Made by a program: the position numbers and the translations under genes
Shown: positions 35,223 through 46,300 of the stretch, one piece after another
Numbering within the stretch: the stretch's first letter is position 1
How the letters are laid out: every line of letters begins with the position of its first letter
Assembly (NCBI GenBank): GCA_965205725.1
Contig: OZ242189.1
Span: forward strand, 496,001 to 560,000
Reading direction: 5' to 3'
Length of the DNA: 64,000 nt
Source of the DNA: G965205725 sp965205725
GTDB lineage: Bacteria > Pseudomonadota > Gammaproteobacteria > Pseudomonadales > Halieaceae
Notes under the pieces: model-generated
What the model was told of the DNA's origin: nothing
Database searches by the model: none
Seen by the model: the letters and a program-made list of their open reading frames with translations, nothing else

Positions 35223-37883
35223 ATGGGTAAATCATTGGTTATAGTCGAATCGCCAGCCAAGGCGAAGACTATCAACAAGTATCTGGGCTCTGGTTTTGTC
35301 GTAAAGTCCAGCGTTGGACACATTCGGGATCTGCCCACCACGGGTAGTGGAAAATCTGCTGTCGATCCGAAAGAGCGCGCTCGACAAGCTGCGATTACCC
35401 GAAAAATGTCTCCCGCCCAGCAGGTTGCCCACCGCAAGCAGAAGAGCCACGCGCAACTGGTAAAGCGCATGGGGATAGACCCGGATAAAGGCTGGGCAGC
35501 CAACTACCAGATTCTTCCGGGCAAGGAAAAAGTCGTTAAAGAACTGAAAAGACTGGCCAAAGACGCCGATGCTATTTACCTCGCAACCGACCTCGACAGG
35601 GAGGGAGAGGCGATTGCCTGGCATCTGCGCGAAGCTATTGGTGGTGATGAGGGCCGCTATCAACGGGTGGTGTTTAACGAAATAACCAGAAAGTCGATTC
35701 AGGAGGCCTTTGAACAGCCAGGCCATCTCGACACCAATCGCGTCAATGCCCAGCAGGCGCGACGTTTTCTCGACCGGGTCGTCGGTTTCATGGTATCGCC
35801 CTTACTGTGGGCCAAAGTCGCCAGAGGCTTGTCAGCCGGGAGAGTGCAGTCTGTTGCCGTGCGGCTGCTGGTTGAAAGAGAGAGAGAAATTCACGCATTT
35901 ATACCCGAGGAATTTTGGGAGCTTCACGCCAACCTCGAAGACAGCTCCAGGCAGCAAGTGCGCTTTCAGGTGCGTAAACAGGGCGAGGACAGTTTTCGCC
36001 CGACCAGTGAAGAGCAAGCCAGCGAGGCGCTTGCGGCGCTGGAGAATGCCCGCTACCAGGTCAGCGAGCGCGAAGATAAACCGACCCGCAGCAAGCCCCC
36101 GGCCCCGTTTATTACCTCTACGCTACAGCAAGGCGCCAGTACGCGCCTTGGTTTTAGCGTAAAGAAAACCATGATGTTAGCCCAGCGGCTCTATGAAGCG
36201 GGCTACATTACCTACATGCGCACAGATTCTACCAACCTGAGCGCAGAAGCTGTCGCAGCGTGCCGCGAGTATATAAAGAGCAATTATAAGCCGGCCTATC
36301 TCCCCGGAAAGCCAAACTCATATTCATCAAAGGAAGGCGCCCAAGAGGCGCACGAAGCTATCCGCCCCTCCGATATCAATGTGCAGCAACATCAGCTAAC
36401 AGGCGTAGAGAGAGACGCCGAACGGCTGTATGAGCTGATCTGGCGTCAGTTTGTTGCCTGCCAAATGACGCCGGCTCAGTATCTGTCCAGCACCATCACA
36501 GTGAAGGCCGCAGAGTACAGCCTCAATGCCAGGGGCCGCATTATAAAGTTTGATGGTTACACCCGTGTTCAGCCTGTAGCCGGGAAACGCGCCGAAGACA
36601 TTGTGTTGCCCGATATGCAGCCTGGCGACAGATTGAAATTACTGAAGCTGGACTCCAGCCAGCACTTTACCAGGCCGCCGCCGCGATATGGGGAAGCGAG
36701 CCTGGTTCGGGAACTGGAAAAGCGTGGCATAGGCCGCCCATCGACCTACGCTTCAATTATTTCGACGATTCAGGATCGCGGCTATGTGCGCCTGGAGAAC
36801 AAGCGTTTTTATGCGGAAAAAATGGGTGACATTGTCACCGAGCGGCTACAGGAGAGTTTCCAGGATTTACTGGACTACGGCTTCACCGCCAGCATGGAAG
36901 AGCGCCTGGACGCAGTCGCCGAAGGCCGCGTTGAATGGCGCGACTTACTGGATGAATTCTATACAAATTTTTTGACACAGATTCAGGCCGCCGAACAGGA
37001 AGAGGGAGGCATGCGCCGCAACGAGCCGACCATGACCGATATTGCCTGTACCCGCTGTGGCAGGCCCATGCAAATTAGAACAGCGAGTACGGGTGTTTTT
37101 CTCGGCTGCTCAGGCTATACCCTGCCGCCCAAAGAACGCTGTAAGTCCACAGTAAATTTGATTTCCGGCGATGAGGCCGTTAGCGAAGATGCCGACGACG
37201 AAGCCGAATCCAGGCAATTGGTGACGCGCCGACGCTGCGCGACCTGCAATACCGCTATGGACAGTTATCTCATTGATGAAACCCGCAAATTACATGTGTG
37301 TGGCAATAACCCCGACTGTGCCTGTTTTGAAATAGAGCAGGGCGCTTTCAAAATCAAGGGCTATGACGGCCCAATGCTCGAATGCGACAAATGCGGTGCA
37401 GAGATGCAGCTCAAGACAGGGCGTTTCGGCAAGTACTTCGGCTGTACCCGTGAAGACTGTAAAAACACCCGCAAGTTGCTGCGCAACGGGGAGGCCGCGC
37501 CACCGAAAATGGTTCCAGTGCCCATGCCGGAGCTGGAGTGCCTTAAAGTAGAGGACACCTATGTACTCAGGGATGGCGCAGCGGGGCTGTTTCTTGCGGC
37601 CAGCCAGTTCCCGCGCAACCGCGAGACCAGAGCGCCGTTTCTGGATGAAATATTGCCGCACAAGTCGGCAATCGACCCCAAGTATAACTTTCTTTATTCG
37701 GCGCCCGTCACTGATGGCGACGCTAATCGCTCCCAGATTCGATACAGCCGGAAAACCAAAGAGCATTATTTAATGACGGAAGCAGACGGCAAGGCGACTG
37801 GATGGAAGGCATTTTACAAGGGCGGTACCTGGGTTGTAGAAAAAGGTCGCGGGAAATCAAGAGCCAAACAGCGCGCTGAGTAG
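35223..37883 (+). CDS. topA: DNA topoisomerase I
   Basis: 886 residues. The Toprim domain starts VIVESPAKAKTINKYL and includes ATDLDREGEAIAWHL. The catalytic tyrosine is Y331 (ITYMRTDSTNLS). GYTRVQP, RYGEASLVRELEKRGIGRPSTYASI and the C-terminal zinc-binding repeats follow (CTRCGRPM...GCSGY, CATCNTAM...CGNNPDC, CDKCGAEM...GCTREDC), plus the topoI C-terminal repeat. It relaxes negative supercoils. Length is as in related gammaproteobacteria. Confidence 0.97.
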   Translation: MGKSLVIVESPAKAKTINKYLGSGFVVKSSVGHIRDLPTTGSGKSAVDPKERARQAAITRKMSPAQQVAHRKQKSHAQLVKRMGIDPDKGWAANYQILPGKEKVVKELKRLAKDADAIYLATDLDREGEAIAWHLREAIGGDEGRYQRVVFNEITRKSIQEAFEQPGHLDTNRVNAQQARRFLDRVVGFMVSPLLWAKVARGLSAGRVQSVAVRLLVEREREIHAFIPEEFWELHANLEDSSRQQVRFQVRKQGEDSFRPTSEEQASEALAALENARYQVSEREDKPTRSKPPAPFITSTLQQGASTRLGFSVKKTMMLAQRLYEAGYITYMRTDSTNLSAEAVAACREYIKSNYKPAYLPGKPNSYSSKEGAQEAHEAIRPSDINVQQHQLTGVERDAERLYELIWRQFVACQMTPAQYLSSTITVKAAEYSLNARGRIIKFDGYTRVQPVAGKRAEDIVLPDMQPGDRLKLLKLDSSQHFTRPPPRYGEASLVRELEKRGIGRPSTYASIISTIQDRGYVRLENKRFYAEKMGDIVTERLQESFQDLLDYGFTASMEERLDAVAEGRVEWRDLLDEFYTNFLTQIQAAEQEEGGMRRNEPTMTDIACTRCGRPMQIRTASTGVFLGCSGYTLPPKERCKSTVNLISGDEAVSEDADDEAESRQLVTRRRCATCNTAMDSYLIDETRKLHVCGNNPDCACFEIEQGAFKIKGYDGPMLECDKCGAEMQLKTGRFGKYFGCTREDCKNTRKLLRNGEAAPPKMVPVPMPELECLKVEDTYVLRDGAAGLFLAASQFPRNRETRAPFLDEILPHKSAIDPKYNFLYSAPVTDGDANRSQIRYSRKTKEHYLMTEADGKATGWKAFYKGGTWVVEKGRGKSRAKQRAE

Positions 37884-37890
37884 TTTGCCG

Positions 37891-37943
37891 TACTGCGCAA
37901 AGCTAACCGGACGGCTATATTACGCTGAGCCAGGTGCCAAACC
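37891..37943 (+). repeat. Repeat of the adhesin promoter/seed sequence after topA
   Basis: CGCAAAGCTAACCGGACGGC, then TATATTACGCTGAGCCAGGTGCCAA, is a near copy of 40066-40110 upstream of the giant gene. It contains single GAGCCAG and GTGCCAA heptamers, the same two variants that were amplified there. It starts the left repeat array. Confidence 0.75.
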
Positions 37944-38680
37944 GCAAGCCCTGAATGTATGGTTATAGGACTTCCGGGCTGCTTTTCGCGCTGAGTGCTG
38001 GCGTTATTACAAGCCCTGAATGTATGGGACTTACGGGCTGCTCTTCGCGCTGAGTGCTGTCGTTGTTATCTGCATTGGTATCTGCATTTGATCGGTTTAC
38101 CAATGTCGCGTGGACACTGGCCTGCGGCTCAAAACCGCAAGCCCTGAGTTCATGGTTACGGGACTTACGGGCTGCTTTTCGCGCTGAGTGCTGTCGTTAT
38201 TGTCTGCATTGGTATCTGCATTTGATCGGTTTACCAATGTCGCGTGGACACTGGCCTGCGGCTCAAAACCGCAAGCCCTGAGTTTGTGGTTATAGGACTT
38301 CCGGGCTGCTTTTCGCGCTGAGTGCTGACGGTGTTATCGCATTTGATCGGTTCGCAAACTCGCCTGCGGCTCAGACATGCTCACCGACACATCAAATGCG
38401 CTAACACCGCCATAGCGCACTCTTTATGCGCTTCAAAGCACCCCGCAAGTCCTTTACCAGGCACCCTGCAAGTCCTCTGCTCCATGAGTGTCGCCGCAGA
38501 TAAATGGTAGGCGGGTGGGTAAGGTTTAATCAGGCGAAGCCGTAGAAGCCACAGCCGAGCGCAGATTCAGCCTGTGGGCGGGTGGGTAAATCTTGAGGTT
38601 TAATCAGGCGAAGCCGTAGAAGCCACAGCCGAGCGCAGATTCAGCCTGTGGGCGGGTGGTAAACCTTGAAGGTTTAATCA

Positions 38681-38803
38681 GGGCACGGTTGCGCAAGCGG
38701 GTGTTTTTGAGGCTTTCCGCGAGGACTGTTTGAATCCGAATTTTTCCTTTAGGAAAAATCGTTGAGTTCCGCAGCGGTCAAAAACACACGCTGGAGCGTG
38801 CCC
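38681..38803 (+). repeat. 123-bp hairpin element L1
   Basis: Outer arms GGGCACG / CGTGCCC, a middle stem GTGTTTTTGA (38701-38710) / TCAAAAACAC (38778-38787) and an inner stem GATTTTTCC-type / GGAAAAATC around TTTA. The transcript would form a long three-part hairpin. Confidence 0.88.
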
Positions 38804-39274
38804 AAACCGCAAGGTTTACCCACCCGACCACCTGCCACACCCGACCACCTGCCACACCCGACCACACCTGCCACCTGCCACACCCAACCATAGCCGAGCT
38901 TGCCTGCGCCTCAAAACCGCAAGCCCTGAGTGTATGGTTATGAGACTTCCGGGCTGCTCTTCGCGCTGAGTGCTGGCGTTGTTATCGCATTTGATCGGTT
39001 CACCAATGTCGCGTGGACAATGGCCTGCGGCTCAAACATGCTCACCGACACATCAAATGCGCCAACACCGCCATAGCGCACTCTTTATGCGCTTCAAAGC
39101 ACCCCGCAAGTCCTCTGCCAGGCACCCTGCAAGTCCTCTGCTCCATGAGTGTCGCCGCAGATAAATGGTAGGCGGGTGGGTAAATCTTGAGGTTTAATCA
39201 GGCGAAGCCGTAGAAGCCACAGCCGAGCGCAGATTCAGCCTGTGGGCGGGTGGTAAACCTTGAAGGTTTAATCA

Positions 39275-39397
39275 GGGCACGGTTGCGCAAGTGGGTGTTT
39301 TTGAGGCTTTCCGCGAGGACTGTTTGAATCCGAATTTTTCCTTTGGGAAAAATCGTTGAGTTCCACAGCGGTCAAAAACACACGCTGAAGCGTGCCC
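39275..39397 (+). repeat. 123-bp hairpin element L2
   Basis: Same size and arms as L1; differs by a few substitutions (TTTGGG in the inner loop, CCACAGCGG). It lies 594 bp after L1. Confidence 0.88.
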
Positions 39398-39811
39398 AAA
39401 CCGCAAGGCTTACCCACCCGGCTACAACCAACCATACCCGCCACACCCGACCACACCCGCCCACCTGCCACAGCCGATCCCACCTGCGGCTCAAAACCGC
39501 AAGCCCTGAGTGTATGGTTATGAGACTTCCGGGCTGCTCTTCGCGCTGAGTGCTGGCGTTGTTATCGCATTTGATCGGTTCGCAAACTCGCCTGCGGCTC
39601 AAACATGCTCACCGAAACATCAAATGCGCCAACACCGCCATAGCGCACTCTTTATGCGCTTCAAAGCACCCCGCAAGTCCTCTGCTCCATGAGTGTCGCC
39701 GCAGAAAAACGGTAGGCGGGTGGGTAAGGTTTAATCAGGCGAAGCCGTAGAAGCCACAGCCGAGCGCAGATTCAGCCTGTGGGCGGGTGGTAAACCTTGA
39801 AGGTTTAATCA

Positions 39812-39934
39812 GGGCACGGTTGCGCAAGCGGGTGTTTTTGAGGCTTTCCGCGAGGACTGTTTGAATCCGAATTTTTCCTTTAGGAAAAATCGTTGAGTTC
39901 CGCAGCGGTCAAAAACACCCGCGAGAGCGTGCCC
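39812..39934 (+). repeat. 123-bp hairpin element L3
   Basis: Same size and arms as L1; its middle stem is extended to GCGGGTGTTTTTGA / TCAAAAACACCCGC, a perfect 14-bp match. It lies 537 bp after L2. Confidence 0.88.
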
Positions 39935-40062
39935 AAACCGCAAGGCTTATCCCACCCGACCACCTGCCACAGCAAACCACCCGCCACACCCAACCCCACC
40001 TGCGGCTCAAAATCGCAAGCCCTGAATGTATGAGACTTCCGGGCTGTTTTTCGCGCTGAGTG

Positions 40063-40091
40063 TTGTGCAAAGCTAGCCAGACGGCTATATT
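40063..40091 (+). promoter_or_regulatory. Probable promoter of the giant gene
   Basis: TTGTGC (40063-40068), a 17-bp spacer and TATATT (40086-40091). Transcription would start near 40098, at the first unit of the heptanucleotide array, so the array would be the 5' leader. Confidence 0.6.
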
Positions 40092-40096
40092 ACGCC

Positions 40097-40264
40097 GAGC
40101 CAAGAGCCAAGAGCCAAGAGCCAAGAGCCAAGTGCCAAGTGCCAAGTGCCAAGTGCCAAGTGCCAAGTGCCAAGTGCCAAGTGCCAAGTGCCAAGTGCCA
40201 AGTGCCAAGTGCCAAGTGCCAAGTGCCAAGTGCCAAGTGCCAAGTGCCAAGTGCCAAGTGCCAA
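40097..40264 (+). repeat. Heptanucleotide tandem array, 24 units
   Basis: Five GAGCCAA units (40097-40131) followed by 19 GTGCCAA units (40132-40264), uninterrupted; a degenerate GTGCTGA follows. It lies between the probable promoter and the giant gene's ribosome-binding site. Seven is not a multiple of three, so unit changes would also shift any upstream-initiated frame. Confidence 0.97.
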
Positions 40265-40317
40265 GTGCTGAAACTCCCAGTATAGAATATCGAAACCTGG
40301 TAAGGAGCACGATAAAA

Positions 40318-43300
40318 ATGGAAGACGCTTTAACCCTGACCCAAAAAATATACATCGCCTACTATGGCCGCCCGGCTGACCCCGCTGGATTAAGCTACTG
40401 GGCCAATCGCATCGACAGTGAAGGCCTGGAAGCCGTCATTGAGGCCTTCGCCACCTCCCCGGAGTCGGTTGCCCTCTACGGCACGGAGACAGGCGAGGCG
40501 GAGACAACAGAGCTGGTCACTGCGGTTTACCAGCAACTCTTCAGCCGTGAACCGGACGCCGAAGGGCTCGCTTTTTATAGCGAGCGTATCACCAGCGGTG
40601 AATTCACCGCAGCCACGGCGATGCTGGACATCCTCAACGGCGCCCGCGACACAGACCTTCAGGTCGCCGACAACAAGCTGACCGTCGCCCAGGACTTTAC
40701 CGATCAGGTGACCGACCAGAACCTGGCCTACAGCGGAGAAGCCGCAGCGGGAGTGGGCCGGCTGTTGCTGGATCAAGTCAGCGCCAGTCCCGTACAAGAA
40801 CTGGAAACAGTCACCCAACTCGCCGTCGAAGTGGCCGACCTGGCCTCCACCCAGACCGAGCTGGTCGCCGAGTTAATCCCCACCGATGGCGAAGTCGGTG
40901 ATCTGCTGGAGAGCCTGCCCCCAGAGGCCGACGCCGAAGACTTGCTGACCCTTATTGAGGCCGTAGTCACTTCCGCCCTGGATGACCCGAGCGTGTTGAG
41001 TTCCCTGATTGAGGCAGGCGGCGGCAGTTTTGCCAGCACCCTGGAGGCGCTGGATGATGCTGGCAGCCTGACAGAGATTCTAAACGAAGCAGACGCAGGC
41101 GGCGCCACGGGGCTGGAAGACCTGCTGATCGACAGCGGTACCGGCGGCGGTATAGCGTTGCCTGTTCCCCCGCCCGGCCCAACAGACACCACCGCGCCCA
41201 CCATCACAGCCGTGAGCGTACCAGATGCTGGCAGCTACGGGCCTGGCGATACGCTTGAGTTTACGGTGCAGTTCAGTGAACCCGTCACCCTGACGGCGGG
41301 CAGCAGTGGCACCCTCGACTCAAGCCTGGGGTTCACCCTGGACAGCCGCGCTGGCAGCAGCACTGGCAGCAACAATAGTGCCGCCGCCACCTATGTGTCT
41401 GGCAACGGCAGCGACAGCCTCACTTACCGCTATACCGTCGTCGCGGGTGACCAGGACAGTGACGGCCCGAGCGTGACCGCGCTCGCCCTCAATGGGGACA
41501 GCCTCGCCGATGCCAGCGGCAACGATGCCAACCTCACGCTGAACGATGTGGCCAGCACCACCGGGGTGCGGGTGGACAGCGCGGCGCCCACCATCAGCAG
41601 CGTCAGCGTGGCCGATGGTAACCACGGGATTGGCGATACCGTAGTGGTAACCGTTACTGCGGGCACTGACACTGAAGGCAACCCCGAGACCGGGCTGACC
41701 CTCTCGGGCAGTTTTAATGGTCGGACCCTGACCAATATCAACAACGACAACACCGACGGCACCTATACCGGCACCTATACGGTGAGCGGAGGCGACGCGG
41801 ATGTGGCCGATACTGGCACCGTCACCACCGCTCTGGTGCTGACCGATGCGGCGGGCAATAACAGCCCCCCTCATACCGCAGTCACCCTCGCCGGTGAGAG
41901 CATTACCGCCAGCGCCAGCACGGTGGTGTTTGATTTAACGTCGGGTCTGTCCTCGGACCACAACAGCCAGGCCTTTGTTGCCGATGTCACCTATACCATT
42001 TATATCCGGATGGATTCCGACTCTGCAACAGTCACTCTGAATAGCGGCGAACGCTGGACGGGCGCCAACCATCTGGGCGCGGATGACCAGCTTATTCTGG
42101 TGGGCGATGGCAGCGCCATTCTCGGCCATCTGGGCAATGCGATCAGCCGAGGCGCTACTGTTGCGGGCACGGGCGGCGGCCCGCGCAACACTCTATGGTT
42201 CACCGAGCCCGCCGGGGGAGCGGCCCGCGCCGTTACCCTGGACCTTGGTGGCGAGTTCACTCGGCGTTACAGTGGCGCGAACAATAGTCTGGACGCTCTG
42301 GACCTGTGGAACGGCATTGCTGCCGACCTCGACCAGCAACCGGTACTGATGGCCCTGCCGGGCTCGGTGAGCCTGCCGACCGGGGAGGCGCCGGTGATTC
42401 ACAGCGTCAGCGTGGCCGATGACACGTATGTGATTGGCGATACCGTGCGGGTAACCGTTATGGCGGGCACTGACACTGCGGGCAACCCCGAGACCGGGCT
42501 GACCCTCTCGGGCACCTTTAACGGTCGGGAACTGAGCGATACCACCGACAACACCGACGGCACCTATACCGGCACCTATACGGTGGAGGCAGGCGACCCG
42601 GATGTGGCCGCTGGCGAGACCGTCAACATCGCCCTGATGCTGACCAATACGGATGGCATTGTCAGTCCCATCCATAACACGCTCACCCTCAGCGGCGCCA
42701 GCATTGATGCCAACGCGCCGACCCTGAACAACAGCAGCCCGGTCGATGACCTGATCGGGGTGCCCGTGAGCCAGACTATCCAACTGACCTTTGACAGCGC
42801 GATTGTGCTGGGCAGCGGCAGCATCACCCTGGTCAATGACGATGACAACAGCGCCAACCTCGTTATTGATGTCGAAAACCCCAGCAACCAGTTAAGCCTG
42901 AACAGTGACAAGACAGTGCTGACCATTAACCCCACCGACGACCTGGCCCTTGGCAGCGCCTACCACCTGGAGATTGCAGCCACCGCCATCACCGATGAGG
43001 CGGGTAACCCCTACGCGGGTATCAGCGATGCCGACGCCCTCAACTTTGCCACCGCAGCCATAACCGATACCACCGCGCCGACCATCGAGAGCGTCAGCGC
43101 AGCCGACGGCGCCTACCAGTTTGGCGATACGGTAGCGGTAACTATCACCGCCGGCAATAACAGCGAGGGCAACCCCGAGACCGGGCTGACCCTCTCGGGC
43201 ACCTTTAATGGCCGGGAACTGAGCGATATCACCGCCAACGGCGACGGCACCTATACCGGCACCTATACGCTGGAGGCAGGCGACGACGATGTGGCCGCTG

Positions 43301-46300
43301 GCGGCACCGTCACCACCGCCCTGGTGCTGAGAGATTTGGCGGGCAATGACAGTGATCCCTTGACTGCGGTCACCCTCAGCAGCGGTGCCAGCATTACGCC
43401 CAGCGCCAGCACAGTGGTGTTTGATTTAACGACCGGCTTATCCTCAGACCACAACGACCAGACCTTTGTTGACGATGTGACCTATAGCCTCTATATCAAG
43501 GTGGATTCCGACTCTGCAACGGTTACTCTGGATAGCGGCGAACGCTGGGCGGGTGCCGACAATCTGGGCACGGATGACCAGGTTATTCTGGTCGGCGATG
43601 GCAGTGCCCTTATCGGCAATAATGGAGGCACTATCAGTCAAACCACCGTTGTAGGCGTCCAAAATGTATGGCTAACCGGCAGCGGCTTAAGATCCAGCGC
43701 CGCTTTCATGGCAGCAAGTGGTGTGTTTTTTCGGCTGCATAATGGGGACGATAACTTCGTGAACCTGTGGAACGGCACTGCTACCGGCTTCGACCCACAA
43801 CCGGCACGGATTGAGCTGCCGAGCGGGGTGAACCCGCCGGTCGGTGAGGCGCCGGTGATTCGCAGCATAAGCGTGGCCGATGGCGCCTACACGGTCGGCG
43901 ATACAGTAGAGGTCACCGTTACCGCAGCCCCTGACACTGAAGGCAGCACTGTGGGGAGTGGCCTGATCCTTTCGGGCACCTTTAACGGCCAGACCCTGAC
44001 CAATATCACCGACAACACCGACGGCACCTATACCGGCACCTATACGGTAGTGGCAGGCGACCCGGATGTGGCCGATGGGGGCACCGTCAACGCCGCCCTG
44101 GTGCTGACCAATGCAGATGGCCTTGTTAGTCCCACCAGCACCACAGTCACCCTCAGCGGCGAGAGCATTGATACCACCGCGCCCACCCTGGAGAGCAGCA
44201 GCCCGGCGGACGACGCGACTGATGTGGTATCTAACGCTAATATCAGCCTGACCTTCGACAGCGCGATTGTCCTGGGCAGCGGCAGCATCACCCTGGTCAA
44301 TGCCGCTGACAACAGCGATAGCCGAACCATTGATGTCACGGCTCACAATGGTCAGTTGTCCATTAACACCAGCGATAACAGCCAGGTGCTGACCATTAAC
44401 CCCAGCGCGGACCTGGCCCTTGACAGCGCCTACCACCTGGAGATTGCAGCCACCGCCATCACCGATGTGGTGGGCAACGCCTACGCGGGTATCAGCAATA
44501 GCGAGACGCTCAACTTTGTCACTGGCGCCGCGCCGGATATCACCGCGCCAACTGTAACCAGCGTGAGCGTACCGGCTGCTGACAGCTACGGGCTTGGGGA
44601 TACGCTTGAGTTTACGGTGCAGTTCAGTGAACCCGTCACCCTGACGGCGGGCAGCAGTGGCACCCTCGACTCAAGCCTGGGGTTCACCCTGGACAGCCGC
44701 ACCGGCAACAATACCGCCGCCGCCACCTATGCCTCTGGCAGCGGCAGCGACAGCCTCACTTACCGCTATACCGTCGTCGCGGGTGACCTGGACAATGACG
44801 GCCCGAGCGTGACCGCGCTCGCCCTCAATGGGGACAGCCTCGCCGATAGCAGCGGCAACGATGCCAACCTCACGCTGAACAATATAGCCGCCGCCACCGG
44901 GGTGCGGGTGGACAGCGCAGCGCCAACCATCACAGCCGTGAGCGTGGCCGACGGCACCCACAAGATTGGCGATACCGTAGTGGTGACTGTTACAGCCGGC
45001 CCTGTGGGAAGCCCAGAGACCGGCCTGACCCTTTCGGGCACCTTTAACGGTCAGACCCTGACCAATATTGACAACAGCAACACCGACGGCACCTATACCG
45101 GCACCTATACGGTAATCGAAGACGACCCGGATGTGGCCGATACTGGCACCGTCACCACCGCCCTGGTGCTGACCGATGCGGCGGGCAATGACAGCCCCAC
45201 TCACACCGAAGTCACCCTCGCCGGTGAGAGCATTGATGCCAACGCGCCGACCGTGACTAGCGTGAGCGTACCGGCTGCTGGCAGCTACGGGCTTGGGGAT
45301 ACGCTTGAGTTTACGGTGCAGTTCAGTGAAGCCGTCAGCCTGACGGCTGGCAGCAGTGGCACCCTCGACTCAAGCCTGACCCTGAGCTTAGGCAGCAACA
45401 CCGGCGGCACCAGCAAGACCGTCGAGGCCACCTATGTGTCCGGCAGCGGCAGCGGCAGCCTCATTTACCGCTATACCATCGTCGCGGGTGACCTGGACAG
45501 TGACGGCCCGAGCGTGGGCGCGCTCGCCCTCAATGGGGACAGCCTCGCCGATGCCAGCGGCAACGATGCCAGCCTCACGTTGAACAATGTGTCCAGCACC
45601 AGCGGGGTGCTGGTAGACGGCGTGGTCCCCACCATCGAGAGCGTGAGGGTACCGGCTGCTGGCAGCTACAAACTTGGCGACACCCTCGACTTTACCGTGC
45701 AGTTCAGTGAAACCGTCAGCCTGACAGCCGCCGACAGCAGTAGCAGCATCGCCTCAAGCCTGACCCTGAGCTTAGGCAGCAACACCGGCGGCACCAGCAA
45801 GACCGTCGAGGCCACCTATGTGTCTGGCAGCGACAGCGACAGCCTCATTTACCGCTATACCGTCGCCGCGGGTGACCTGGACAATGACGGCCTGAGCGTG
45901 GGCACGCTCGCCCTCAATGGGGACAGCCTCGCCGATGCCAGCGGCAACGATGCCACTCTCACGCTGAACGATGTGGCCAGCACCAGCGGGGTGCTGGTAG
46001 ACGGCGTGGTCCCCGCTATCGAGAGCGTGAGCGTGGCCGATGGCAGCTACCAGCTTGGCGATACCGTGCGGGTGACTGTTACAGCGGGCAATGACACTGC
46101 GGGAAGCCCAGAGACCGGCCTGACCCTCTCGGGCACCTTTAATGGTCAGGCTCTGACCAGTATCGACAACAGCAACACCGACGGCACCTATACCGGCACC
46201 TATACGGTCACCGCAGGCGACGCGGATGTGGCCGATACCGGCGCCGTCACCACCGCTCTGGTGCTGACCGATGCGGCGGGCAATGCCAGTCCCGCTCATA

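Larger units (their letters stand above)
37944..40060 (+). repeat. Left repeat array (degenerate 540-600 bp modules)
   Basis: About 2.1 kb without a convincing gene. Recurring blocks: CCGCAAGCCCTGA...TATGG (37951, 38140, 38272, 38919, 39498, 40014), CGGGCTGCTYTTCGCGCTGAG, CGCATTTGATCGGTT, CCCCGCAAGTCCTCTG, GATTCAGCCTGTGGGCGGGT and the 123-bp hairpin element. Each full module ends near a purine/pyrimidine-biased stretch of CCACCTGCCACACC-like repeats. The same blocks recur in inverted orientation at 51325-52747. Open frames here are short and not conserved between copies. Confidence 0.9.

Noticed and set aside
38054..39750. Short open frames of 60-76 codons in the left repeat array
   Set aside because: They follow the DNA repeats, shift frame between modules and resemble no protein.
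40060..40317. GTG 40060 as the true start of the giant protein
   Set aside because: The extra 86 residues are mostly translated heptamer repeat, and ATG 40318 has an AAGGAG site. It is kept only as an alternative in the findings.
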